A stretch of 6,362 bases of DNA from Candidatus Solibacter sp. (GCA_017883355.1 JADGNS010000313.1:1-6362); one strand, 5' to 3'; positions 1-6,362 are shown, counted from the first letter of the stretch. Translations and numbers: made by a program. Notes: generated by a model from the letters alone, not told the origin.

Positions 1-2185
1 GCGCCTGGAAGTTCTTGCGCTTCGGCTCCGGCGGCGCCGCGTCCAGCGCCTTCATGGAAAGCGCGATCCGCTTCGCCTTGGGGTCGGCATTCAACACCTG
101 CACTTTGACGATCTGTCCCACTTTCACCACTTCGCTCGCGTCCTTGACGTAGCGGTTGGCCAGTTCGCTCATGTGTACCAGACCGTCCTGGTGTACGCCC
201 ACGTCCACGAACGCGCCGAAGCGCGTCACATTCGTGACCACGCCCTCTAGCGTCATGCCGGGCTTCAGGTCGGCGATCTCCTGAACGTCGTCGCGCCACT
301 TCGCCGCCACGAACTTCTCGCGCGGGTCGCGCCCCGGCTTGCGCAACTCCTCGCGGATGTCGCCCAGCGTGTACATGCCCACCGTCTCCGTGGCGAAGCC
401 TTCCAGCTTGACCTTCTCGATCAACTCCGGCCGGGCGATCAGTTCCGCAACGGTAGTCCCCAACGATGCCGCGATCTTCTCCGCCACCGTGTACGATTCG
501 GGATGCACCGCCGTCATGTCCAGCGGGTTGCTGCCGCCGCGAATGCGCAGGAAGCCCGCCGCCTGTTCGAACGTCTTCGGCCCAAAGCCCGGCACCGCCA
601 TCAGGTCCATGCGCGAGCGGAAACGCCCGTGCTCGTTGCGATACTCCATGATCTTCAGCGCCGTGCGCTCCGTGATTCCCGCTACGTGCCGCAATAGCGC
701 CCACGACGCGGTATTCAGATCCACGCCCACGCGGTTCACGCAGCTTTCCACGGTGGCTTCCAGACTCTGCTTCAAGCGCCGCTGATCCACGTCGTGCTGG
801 TACTGTCCCACGCCGATCGCCTTGGGGTCCACCTTCACCAGTTCCGCCAGCGGATCCTGCAAGCGGCGTGCGATCGAAATGGCGCCGCGCACCGTGAGGT
901 CGAGATCCGGGAACTCCTGCCGCGCCATCTCCGAGGCCGAGTAGACACTCGCGCCCGATTCGCTCACCGTCACGCTGAAGATCTTCGTCAGGTTGGCCTG
1001 GCGCAGGAAATCCTGCACGAAGGCCGCCGATTCCCTCGACGCCGTGCCGTTGCCGATGGCGATCGCCTGCACGTTGTGGCGCGCAATCAACGAGGCCAGC
1101 GTCTTCACCGATCCCGCCAGATCGTTCCGCGGCTGGAAGGGATAAATGACGGCGTCTTCCAGGAACTTGCCGGTATCGTCCACCACGGCGAGTTTGCAGC
1201 CGGTGCGGATGCCCGGGTCGATCGCCAGCACCGTCATCCGGCCGGCAGGCGGCGAGAGCAGCAGATTCTCCAGGTTCTCGCGGAAGACCTTGATGGCCTC
1301 TTCGTCGGAGCGATCCTTCAACTCCAGGCGCACCTCGGTCTGTATCGAGGGATTCAGCAGCCGGTCGTAGGAATCCTCGATTGCCCGTTCCAGATGCGGC
1401 GCCCAATCGCCGGGCTTGCGCACCACCCGCGCGCGCAGCCAGGCTTGCGGCTGTTGTGGCTCCAACTCGATCTCGAAGGTGAGCACGCCTTCCTTGGCGC
1501 CGCGCCGTATGGCCAGCATGCGATGCGACGGGATCTTCGATGCCGGCTCGCTGTAGCTGGCGTACATCTTGAACTTGCCTTCGGGATCCGCCACTCCTTC
1601 GATGGCGCGGCTGGTGACGCGGCCCTCGGCCATCATCATGGCGCGCACCGCCTTGCGGAACTCGGCGTTCTCGCTGATCATCTCGGCCACGATGTGGCGC
1701 GCGCCTTCGAGCGCCTCTTCCGCCGGCATGCCGAACTGTGCCGCGACCTGCGCCAACGGCGTGACGTCGTTCTGTTCCCACAGGTACAGTGCGAGCGGCT
1801 CCAGCCCCTTGTCGCGCGCCATGGACGCCTTGGTGCGGCGCTTCGGCTTGTACGGCAGGTAGAGATCTTCCAGTTCCGTCTTTTCGAGCGTGGCCTCGAT
1901 CTTCGCCTTGAGTTCCGGCGTGAGCTTGCCCTGATCCTGAATCGACTCGAGCACGGTTTCGCGCCGATCCTCCAGTTCCCTGAAGTACTCCAGCTTCTCC
2001 TGTATGTCGCGGATCTGGACCTCGTCCAGATTGCCCGTCACCTCCTTGCGGTAGCGCGCAATGAAGGGCACGGTAGCGCCCTCGTCGAGCAGTTCGATGA
2101 CGGCCAACATCCCTTTCAGCGGGACGTGCAGCAGCTTGGCGACATGAATAAGTACCGCGGTGGGCAGTGCCTTGAGTTCAGCCAT
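1..2185 (-). CDS. tex: Tex-family transcription accessory protein (S1 RNA-binding), 3' end cut by window edge
   Basis: The minus strand is open from the ATG at 2185-2183 to the left edge, giving 728 codons with no stop. Tex proteins are usually about 770-785 residues, so only a short C-terminal tail is missing. Domain order matches Tex. There is a helical N-terminal part, with FIARYRKEVTGNLDE near residue 40 and LYLPYKPKRRTKA near 105. A YqgF/RNase H-like core begins at residue 317 (MTVLAIDPGIRTGCK). Helix-hairpin-helix segments lie around 490-550, including VPGFGPKTFEQA. An S1 domain spans about 644-712 (FGAFVDVGVHQDGLVHMSEL). The family is a cytoplasmic nucleic-acid-binding factor related to the core of eukaryotic Spt6 and acts in transcription. 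The start is supported by AGAGGA just upstream at 2188-2193. The gene is divergent from the amidohydrolase. Identity is near certain; the role in this organism is inferred from the family. Confidence 0.97.
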   Translation of the reverse strand, partial: MAELKALPTAVLIHVAKLLHVPLKGMLAVIELLDEGATVPFIARYRKEVTGNLDEVQIRDIQEKLEYFRELEDRRETVLESIQDQGKLTPELKAKIEATLEKTELEDLYLPYKPKRRTKASMARDKGLEPLALYLWEQNDVTPLAQVAAQFGMPAEEALEGARHIVAEMISENAEFRKAVRAMMMAEGRVTSRAIEGVADPEGKFKMYASYSEPASKIPSHRMLAIRRGAKEGVLTFEIELEPQQPQAWLRARVVRKPGDWAPHLERAIEDSYDRLLNPSIQTEVRLELKDRSDEEAIKVFRENLENLLLSPPAGRMTVLAIDPGIRTGCKLAVVDDTGKFLEDAVIYPFQPRNDLAGSVKTLASLIARHNVQAIAIGNGTASRESAAFVQDFLRQANLTKIFSVTVSESGASVYSASEMARQEFPDLDLTVRGAISIARRLQDPLAELVKVDPKAIGVGQYQHDVDQRRLKQSLEATVESCVNRVGVDLNTASWALLRHVAGITERTALKIMEYRNEHGRFRSRMDLMAVPGFGPKTFEQAAGFLRIRGGSNPLDMTAVHPESYTVAEKIAASLGTTVAELIARPELIEKVKLEGFATETVGMYTLGDIREELRKPGRDPREKFVAAKWRDDVQEIADLKPGMTLEGVVTNVTRFGAFVDVGVHQDGLVHMSELANRYVKDASEVVKVGQIVKVQVLNADPKAKRIALSMKALDAAPPEPKRKNFQA

Positions 2186-2187
2186 GG

Positions 2188-2193
2188 TCCTCT
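2188..2193 (-). promoter_or_regulatory. Ribosome binding site of tex
   Basis: Read on the minus strand this is AGAGGA, two bases before the ATG at 2185 (GAGG core three bases away). Spacing is short but the match to the anti-Shine-Dalgarno sequence is good. The other nearby ATG (2204-2202) is out of frame with tex, so this site fixes the start. Confidence 0.6.
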
Positions 2194-2245
2194 GGAACTT
2201 TCATGATCCCACAGGCTCACTTTTCCCGTGATAGGCTGTTTGACT

Positions 2246-3169
2246 ATGATCACTCGACGGCAGTTCTCACAAACCATGGGGGGCCTGCTCGCGGCGTCCG
2301 CGGTGGACTACGCGCAGGCCGAATCCATCGTCGATTGCCACCACCACCTGCGTCCGTCCCCGGAAGCCAATCTCGCACACCTGGACGGCGCCGGCATTTC
2401 GAACGCCGTCGCCCTGGCGCGCGGCAACGCGGCGGACCAGATGCAAGCGCTGGAGACGAAATCCCCGGGAAGATTTCTGGCCTGGTTCGCCAGCGCCGAT
2501 ATCACCAGGCCGGACGCCACGGACATTCTCACGGCCGCGGTGAAGAGCGGCGCCGTGGGCCTGGGGGAGATCAAGTTTCACGTAGAGGCTGCCGGGCCGG
2601 AACTGCGCCGGATGTATGCGCTCGCCGCCGATCTGAACATTCCCATACTGATCCATTTCCAGGAAGTCCCGCACACGCCGACCGAGGGCGTATTCAGCAC
2701 GGGATTCAAAAACTTCGAGGCCATCCTCAAGGCCTATCCAAAGACACGCTTCATCGGGCACGCCGACGCCTTCTGGGCAAACGTGAGCGCCGACTATGCC
2801 AATGAAGCCGCGTATCCCACCGGACCCATCAAACGTGGAGGAGTGACCGACAAGCTGCTGGCCGGCTATCCCAATCTGTACGGCGATTTGTCCGCCAACT
2901 CCGGCAACAACGCGCTCTCCCGCGACCCGGAGTTCACCGCCGATTTCCTGTCTCGGCACCAGGACAAGTTGATCTTCGGCAGCGACTGCGGCTGCACCGA
3001 TGGCCACGGCGGCGGCGTCTCGCAGGCGGGAAATCCCACCGCCAGCCGCATGGCGGGGAAGTGCGTCGCCCGGGAGACTCTGGCGCTGCTGAAGAAGACG
3101 GCTTCACCGGCCGCCTTTCGAAAGATGACGTGGGAAAATGCCCACCGGATCTACAAGCTGAAGGGCTAG
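2246..3169 (+). CDS. Tat-exported amidohydrolase (TIM-barrel metal-dependent hydrolase, amidohydrolase-2 type)
   Basis: This encodes 307 residues from the ATG at 2246. A GTG at 2228 would add six residues (MIGCLT) ahead of the export signal and is less likely. The N-terminus TRRQFSQTMGG fits a twin-arginine signal, followed by a short, weak hydrophobic stretch and a plausible AQA cleavage site at residue 25. This would make it an exported, prefolded, metal-loaded enzyme. Metal-site motifs of the amidohydrolase superfamily follow in order: DCHHH at 30-34 (the DxHxH motif), H137 in IPILIHFQE, H172 in RFIGHAD, and D247 in LIFGSDCGC. Length is normal for the COG2159-like group, which contains hydrolases and decarboxylases acting on varied substrates; the substrate cannot be read here. 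C248, C250 and C273 sit near the active-site end of the barrel. The gene stands alone, divergent from tex and convergent with the next gene. Ribosome-binding sequence upstream is weak (AGG at 2233-2235). Confidence 0.9.
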   Translation: MITRRQFSQTMGGLLAASAVDYAQAESIVDCHHHLRPSPEANLAHLDGAGISNAVALARGNAADQMQALETKSPGRFLAWFASADITRPDATDILTAAVKSGAVGLGEIKFHVEAAGPELRRMYALAADLNIPILIHFQEVPHTPTEGVFSTGFKNFEAILKAYPKTRFIGHADAFWANVSADYANEAAYPTGPIKRGGVTDKLLAGYPNLYGDLSANSGNNALSRDPEFTADFLSRHQDKLIFGSDCGCTDGHGGGVSQAGNPTASRMAGKCVARETLALLKKTASPAAFRKMTWENAHRIYKLKG

Positions 3170-3274
3170 GGCTCTGACCGCGTAGTGTTTTTCTTTTGCA
3201 GGAAACCACTCCCTTACGGTCGTGGCTCTGATCGGAGCCGCGACCGTCAGGGAGCGGTCTTCCATTGGCCCTCG
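3170..3274. other. Convergent intergenic gap
   Basis: This 105-bp gap separates the stop codons of two converging genes. It holds a T-rich tract on the plus strand (TTTTTCTTTT, 3188-3197) with no clear hairpin just before it, then the large palindrome at 3205-3258. No small ORF with a ribosome binding site was seen. A canonical intrinsic terminator (hairpin followed directly by a T-run) is not evident for either gene. Confidence 0.7.
3205..3258. repeat. 54-bp imperfect palindrome, REP-like intergenic element
   Basis: Left arm 3205-3228 and right arm 3235-3258 are 24-base inverted repeats around the 6-base centre TGATCG. Twenty-one of 24 positions pair by Watson-Crick rules. The exceptions are 3208/3255 (A-C), 3215/3248 (T-C) and 3223/3240 (T-G, a wobble). 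The structure would be a long, very GC-rich hairpin in RNA from either strand. It lies between two converging genes, where REP-type elements often sit and can block read-through or protect 3' ends. Neither side has a run of T directly after the hairpin. From memory, very similar hairpins are dispersed in Solibacter-like genomes; this single window holds only one copy, so dispersion is not shown here. Confidence 0.75.
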
Positions 3275-4111
3275 CTATAGGTATTTGACGAAAAGCACGG
3301 CGTTGCCGCGCTCGTTGTAGAGCAGTTCGTCCACCAGATTCTTGGTGAGCAGAATGCCGAAGCCGCCGGGGCGCCGGCCTTCCTCGGCGCGCACTTCGAC
3401 GTGGCGGATCGGGGAGTCCGCCGGGTTGGAGATGGCGGCGTGCGGCAGGAAGTCCAGGGAGAAGCCGGTGCCGGGGTCGTGAATGTGCACGATGATGGAC
3501 CGCGCGGTGTGCAGGATGGAAGTGCGCACCCGCTTGTTCGGGTCGTTCTTGCCGCCATGTTCGATGGCGTTCATCAGCAGTTCGCGGAAGGCGGAGGCCA
3601 CATCTTCTCCGGCCGGGGCCGACAGGTGGTGGGCCGTGATCTCGCGCAGGAAATGCGTGGTGCGGTCGGCGGCATCGATCTTGCAGCGCACATCCAGCGT
3701 GATCCATTCGGGGCGGGCGGAAACCACCCGGATATCGTCCTGCCAGGTGTCGCAATCGAGCGCCTGCTGAACCATCTCACCCAGCGGACCGGGGGCCAGC
3801 GGCCGGTGGAGATAGCCGAAAGCGCGCTGCCGGATGGCCGCCAGAATGCGCTGCGGGTCGCTTTCTCCGGTCAGGATGACCTTGGTTGCCGGGCGGATGG
3901 AACGTACACGCCGCAACAGCGCCAGGCCGTCGAAGCCGTTGTTCCCCTGCCCGGCCAGCACCAGATCGATGGGGCCGGTGCGCAGCAGGTCGAGCGCTTC
4001 CTTGCTTCCCGCCACCTGCTGGATCTCGCGGTCGTCGCCGCGCAATAGACCGGACAGGTATCCCTGGACGGAGGGATCGGCATCGATGAGCAAAAGGCTA
4101 CGGGGGCTCAA
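3275..4111 (-). CDS. Degenerate receiver domain fused to RsbW-like HATPase (putative anti-sigma/serine kinase-type regulator)
   Basis: The reading frame extends up to a GTG at 4174 and an ATG at 4153. I prefer the TTG at 4111, which has GGAG five bases upstream and starts directly at the domain (MSPRSLLLIDADPS), giving 278 residues. The upstream codons are AT-rich with TTA leucines, unlike the rest of the window. Residues 5-118 have a receiver (CheY-like) fold pattern. However, the phosphoacceptor position reads LVLAGQGNNGFDG, with G54 where aspartate is expected. The acidic pair is D10-A11, and the conserved lysine is R103 (YLHRP); T81 is kept. Residues about 140-278 match the HATPase_c_2 group of RsbW/SpoIIAB-type proteins: N-box ELLMNAIEHGG (E177, N181, H185), G1-box HDPGTGF (211-217) and G2-box GGFGILLTKNLVDEL (249-263). 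These ATP-binding motifs look intact. The protein is cytoplasmic, with no membrane segment. Its partner (sigma factor, anti-sigma antagonist) is not encoded nearby, so the output is unknown. Confidence 0.85.
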   Translation of the reverse strand: MSPRSLLLIDADPSVQGYLSGLLRGDDREIQQVAGSKEALDLLRTGPIDLVLAGQGNNGFDGLALLRRVRSIRPATKVILTGESDPQRILAAIRQRAFGYLHRPLAPGPLGEMVQQALDCDTWQDDIRVVSARPEWITLDVRCKIDAADRTTHFLREITAHHLSAPAGEDVASAFRELLMNAIEHGGKNDPNKRVRTSILHTARSIIVHIHDPGTGFSLDFLPHAAISNPADSPIRHVEVRAEEGRRPGGFGILLTKNLVDELLYNERGNAVLFVKYL

Positions 4112-4207
4112 AACATCTCCACTCTTTAATTTAGCCGAGGTTGAGCTTAACATGTAAGTAGCATCACTCTCCACCCATCAGCCGGCCGGAGAGGAAAGTA
4201 GGGGCCC
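4112..4207. promoter_or_regulatory. Divergent intergenic region, likely to hold both promoters
   Basis: This 96-bp stretch separates two divergent genes and is clearly AT-richer than its surroundings, especially 4121-4170 (CTTTAATTTAG, TTAACATGTAAG). Weak sigma-70-like pairs can be drawn: on the plus strand TTTAAT (4125-4130) and TAACAT (4148-4153) with a 17-base spacer; on the minus strand CTTACA (4158-4153) and TAAATT (4133-4128). None matches consensus well enough to name a promoter, so only the region is called. If translation of the minus-strand gene instead begins at 4153 or 4174, part of this region would be coding. Confidence 0.4.
4117..4120 (-). promoter_or_regulatory. Ribosome binding site supporting a TTG start at 4111
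   Basis: On the minus strand this is GGAG, followed by a 5-base spacer and TTG at 4111-4109. The alternative ATG (4153) and GTG (4174) have no comparable site at normal spacing; the nearest purine-rich run before the ATG is roughly 14-16 bases away. This favours the shorter protein. Confidence 0.5.
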
Positions 4208-5824
4208 ATGCCGAGATTAATGGAACGTAACCCGGGACTCCCCCCGCGCATCTTACCATCCAGCGTGAGAACCGGAATTTTGCTATTCGTTGTGTCCGCC
4301 GCCATGGCGCAGGTCTACCCCGGAGGCGGCTACCCCGGAGGTGGCTACCCAGGCGGCGGCTATCCGGGGGGCCAGTCGCCCTACCCGGGCCGAAGTCCCG
4401 TTCCGGGCATCCCGGTCCCCGGCCGTACCAGCAGGACCAAGACCCCCGCGCCCAACCAGAACGGCCCACTGCCCAACTTCCGCGGCAACCTGAAGGTGTT
4501 TGACGAAAAGGCCATCAGCGTGGAACTCGGCGACAAGCGCGTGATGGACTTCAGGCGCAACGACAAGACCAAGTTCTTCAAATTCGGCGACGAGGTGAAA
4601 TCACCCAAATTCAACCTGGGCGACCAGGTATCGGTGGAGGCCCAGTCGGACCCGGGCGGGACCACCATGACGGCGGTCAGCGTGTACTGGGAGAAGGCGG
4701 GCGGAGCCCCCAGCACGTCGTCCAAGAACGATGACGGTGTGGTGGACACGTGGAAGGACGACCCCAAGGACGCAAAGACGGGGTCCGAGCACTCTACCGG
4801 CAAGGCCGCGCCGCCGGCCGGCAGCAATACCGACGATGGCCCGCCGAGGCTGCAGCGCCCTACCGCGGCCGCGGCCGAGGCCCCGATCAGCCCATCCGCC
4901 GATGACCCCGGCCCGCCCAAGCTGAAACGCGGTGGAGTGGCCGACGCTTCGAGGCAGAAGGCGCCGGATATGCCGGAACAGACGGCGCCAGACCGCATCC
5001 CCGCAGCCCCGGAGCGTGGCGTCGAGCGGGTCACGGACGGCTCGCGCCCCTCTGTCATCCGCGGCGATGGAGACGAGGACACGGTGCGCATCGTGCAGCG
5101 CAAGGATGAGCCGTTGATCCGCCGCGCGGCCGACGCCGCCATGGAGTTCACCGAAACCCTGCCCAGTTACGTCTGCACCGAGCTGGTCACGCGCTCGCAG
5201 AGCGAGAGCACACCGGCGAATTTTCAACCCATCGACGTGGTCTCGATGGAAGTGCTGTACACCGACGGGCGCGAGGACTACCGCAACATCCAGATCAACG
5301 GAAAGAAGACCGTGAAGAAGATCGAAGAGACCGGCGGCGCCTGGAGCACCGGCGAATTCGGCACCGTGCTGGTGGACCTTTTCTCCCCGGCCACGGGGGC
5401 CACCTTCCACTACCGCCGCGATTCGCGCGCCGGCGGCATCATGGCCAAGATGTACGATTTCGAAGTCACCCGCGAGGGTTCGCATTGGAGCATCCACTCG
5501 GGCTCGCAGAAATACGATCCGGCCTACGTGGGTTCCGTGTGGATCGACCCGGCGACCTCGCGCGTGCTGCGCATTGAGATGGAAGCCAAGGGCTTCCCCG
5601 GCGAATTTCCGTTGGACCACGTGGAATCGGCCACGGACTATCAGTACATCCGGCTGGGCGATGCCAAGCAGTATCTGCTGCCCGTGCACGCGGAGACCTT
5701 GAGCTGCCAGCGCGGCACGGCCTTCTGCTCGCGCAACGTGATCGATTTCCGCAACTATCACAAGTACACCGGGGAATCGACGATTACGTTCGGCTCACCC
5801 ACGAAGGACAAGGAAAAACAGTAA
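4208..5824 (+). CDS. Secreted protein of unknown function with YPGGG repeat and C-terminal acidobacterial-type domain
   Basis: This encodes 538 residues from ATG 4208; an in-frame ATG at 4220 is possible. A signal peptide is visible: arginines to residue 21, hydrophobic GILLFVVSAAMA (23-34), then likely cleavage after AMA before Q35. No lipobox cysteine follows, so it should be free or wall-associated beyond the inner membrane. Next come four YPGG(G/Q) units (37-55) and a proline-rich stretch. Residues about 91-155 form a small beta-rich domain (GNLKVFDEKAISVELGDKR, then GDQVSVEA and AVSVYWEK), like DUF5666-type modules. A charged, low-complexity linker (about 156-300) contains DDGPPRLQRP (209) and DDPGPPKLKRG (232), an internal repeat. 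The C-terminal domain (about 305-530) includes LPSYVCTEL, STGEFGTVLVDLF and QYLLPVHAE. This resembles uncharacterised proteins common in Acidobacteria (from memory). C500 and C507 could form a disulfide. The function is not recognised. Confidence 0.85.
   Translation: MPRLMERNPGLPPRILPSSVRTGILLFVVSAAMAQVYPGGGYPGGGYPGGGYPGGQSPYPGRSPVPGIPVPGRTSRTKTPAPNQNGPLPNFRGNLKVFDEKAISVELGDKRVMDFRRNDKTKFFKFGDEVKSPKFNLGDQVSVEAQSDPGGTTMTAVSVYWEKAGGAPSTSSKNDDGVVDTWKDDPKDAKTGSEHSTGKAAPPAGSNTDDGPPRLQRPTAAAAEAPISPSADDPGPPKLKRGGVADASRQKAPDMPEQTAPDRIPAAPERGVERVTDGSRPSVIRGDGDEDTVRIVQRKDEPLIRRAADAAMEFTETLPSYVCTELVTRSQSESTPANFQPIDVVSMEVLYTDGREDYRNIQINGKKTVKKIEETGGAWSTGEFGTVLVDLFSPATGATFHYRRDSRAGGIMAKMYDFEVTREGSHWSIHSGSQKYDPAYVGSVWIDPATSRVLRIEMEAKGFPGEFPLDHVESATDYQYIRLGDAKQYLLPVHAETLSCQRGTAFCSRNVIDFRNYHKYTGESTITFGSPTKDKEKQ
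4316..4372 (+). repeat. Short in-frame 15-bp tandem repeat encoding YPGGG
   Basis: Four units, the last incomplete, encode Y-P-G-G-G directly after the predicted signal-peptide cleavage site. Units differ almost only at third codon positions (for example CCC/CCA/CCG proline and GGA/GGC/GGG glycine codons). The amino-acid pattern therefore seems to have been kept while the DNA drifted. Confidence 0.9.
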
Positions 5825-5836
5825 AATAAGCCTGCA

Positions 5837-6362
5837 ATGGCTTCCAAGAAGCGCGAGCGGAAGGCCCCGGCGCCGTCCGGCCCGCCCGCATCCGACACCT
5901 GGGACTGGCTAGCTGCCCCCCGCACCATTTTCCTCGGCCTGGCAGCCGCCGTTCTGCTGTTCTACTTCAAGCCGCTTTTCTCGCCCAACGCCTCCATACA
6001 GTGGGACGCGGTGGACGTGCAATACAGCGCGCAGAACCACCTCTCGGAGATGCTGCACGCGGGCAGATTGCCCCACTGGACGCCGTACGTGTATTCCGGC
6101 ATGCCGTTCCTGGCGGACCCGCAAGTGGGCGCCTGGTACCCGCTGAACTGGCCGTTTTTCCTGGCGGGCATCACACCGCGCGCCATCCAGTGGCAGCTCG
6201 CGCTGCATTGCCTGCTGGCGGCGATCGGCGGCTACCTGCTGGGGCGCGACCTGCTGCGCAGCCGCGCGGCGGCGGTATTCGCCGGCGTCTTCTTCGCCTT
6301 CTCCGGCGTGTTCGCGGCACACAGTTCGCACCCCGGGATTTTTCAGGCGTCCAGTCTGGCGC
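5837..6362 (+). CDS. YfhO-like polytopic membrane protein (GT-C-type), 3' part beyond window
   Basis: ATG 5837 opens a frame of 175 codons that runs off the right edge without a stop. The N-terminus is a basic, proline-rich cytoplasmic tail (MASKKRERKAPAP). A membrane helix follows at about 30-48, then an extracytoplasmic loop with WDAVDVQY (56-63), LPHWTPYVYSGMPFLADPQ (78-96) and YPLNW (101-105). Further helices lie at about 117-136 and 144-161. The loop pattern of an acidic residue after the first helix, then a P-x-W-x-P-Y...G-x-P-F-x-A-D segment and YP, is typical of YfhO-family proteins. These belong to the GT-C-like membrane glycosyltransferases that use lipid-linked sugars; Bacillus YfhO takes part in glycosylating cell-surface polymers. 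The acceptor here is unknown. The gene begins 12 bases after the secreted protein and lacks a clear ribosome binding site, so co-transcription and translational coupling are likely. Full-length members are several hundred residues longer. Confidence 0.85.
   Translation, partial: MASKKRERKAPAPSGPPASDTWDWLAAPRTIFLGLAAAVLLFYFKPLFSPNASIQWDAVDVQYSAQNHLSEMLHAGRLPHWTPYVYSGMPFLADPQVGAWYPLNWPFFLAGITPRAIQWQLALHCLLAAIGGYLLGRDLLRSRAAAVFAGVFFAFSGVFAAHSSHPGIFQASSLA

Noticed and set aside
794..2206. Long plus-strand open frame (470 codons) opposite tex
   Set aside because: It lies wholly antisense to a clear Tex protein; its composition (arginine-, histidine- and leucine-rich) is what an antisense frame of a GC-rich gene gives, with no recognisable domain.
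2240..2250. TTGACT / TATGAT, promoter-like hexamers at the amidohydrolase start
   Set aside because: They overlap each other and the start codon, so they cannot form a spaced -35/-10 pair for this gene; treated as chance.
3188..3197. TTTTTCTTTT as an intrinsic terminator of the amidohydrolase gene
   Set aside because: No stable hairpin immediately precedes it; the strong palindrome lies downstream of the T-run, which is the wrong order for the plus strand.
2934..3755. Minus-strand frame of 273 codons spanning the palindrome and two genes
   Set aside because: It overlaps the end of the amidohydrolase and the receiver-HATPase gene in another frame and reads through the palindrome; its arginine/proline-rich composition marks it as a shadow.
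4601..5761. Minus-strand open frame of 386 codons inside the secreted-protein gene
   Set aside because: An antisense shadow in GC-rich sequence; no domain pattern, while the plus strand has a signal peptide and coherent protein features.
1..6362. Search for a defence system, phage, CRISPR array, insertion sequence or biosynthetic cluster
   Set aside because: No repeat-spacer pattern, transposase, terminal inverted repeats or hallmark enzymes were seen; the genes look like ordinary chromosomal loci with no sign of a new multi-gene system.

Overview
This is a GC-rich bacterial window, with G/C-ending codons dominating every gene. The gene content and a secreted protein of a style I associate with Acidobacteria (Bryobacterales / Solibacter-like) point to that group. 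The lineage call is an inference from family resemblance and a familiar-looking intergenic palindrome; no marker gene is present to prove it.

Layout. (1) Positions 1-2185, minus strand: nearly all of tex, an Spt6-like RNA-binding transcription accessory protein whose last few dozen codons lie beyond the left edge. (2) A 60-bp divergent gap. (3) Positions 2246-3169, plus strand: a TIM-barrel amidohydrolase with a twin-arginine export signal. (4) Positions 3170-3274: a convergent gap carrying a 54-bp imperfect palindrome of REP type. (5) Positions 3275-4111, minus strand: a signalling protein with a degenerate receiver domain and an RsbW-like ATPase/kinase domain, probably starting at a TTG. 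(6) An AT-richer divergent gap of about 96 bp. (7) Positions 4208-5824, plus strand: a secreted protein with a short YPGGG repeat, a small beta-rich domain, a low-complexity linker and a C-terminal domain of unknown function. (8) Twelve bases later, positions 5837 to the right edge, plus strand: the first 175 codons of a YfhO-like polytopic membrane protein.

The genes look like ordinary chromosomal units and not one system. Only the last two (secreted protein and YfhO-like protein) are close enough to be a likely operon, and both act at or beyond the membrane. The most notable item is the receiver-kinase fusion: its receiver has lost the phosphoacceptor aspartate and other switch residues, while its ATPase motifs are intact. 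No tRNA, rRNA, CRISPR array, insertion sequence or phage gene was seen. Apart from the gaps described, the window is fully coding.
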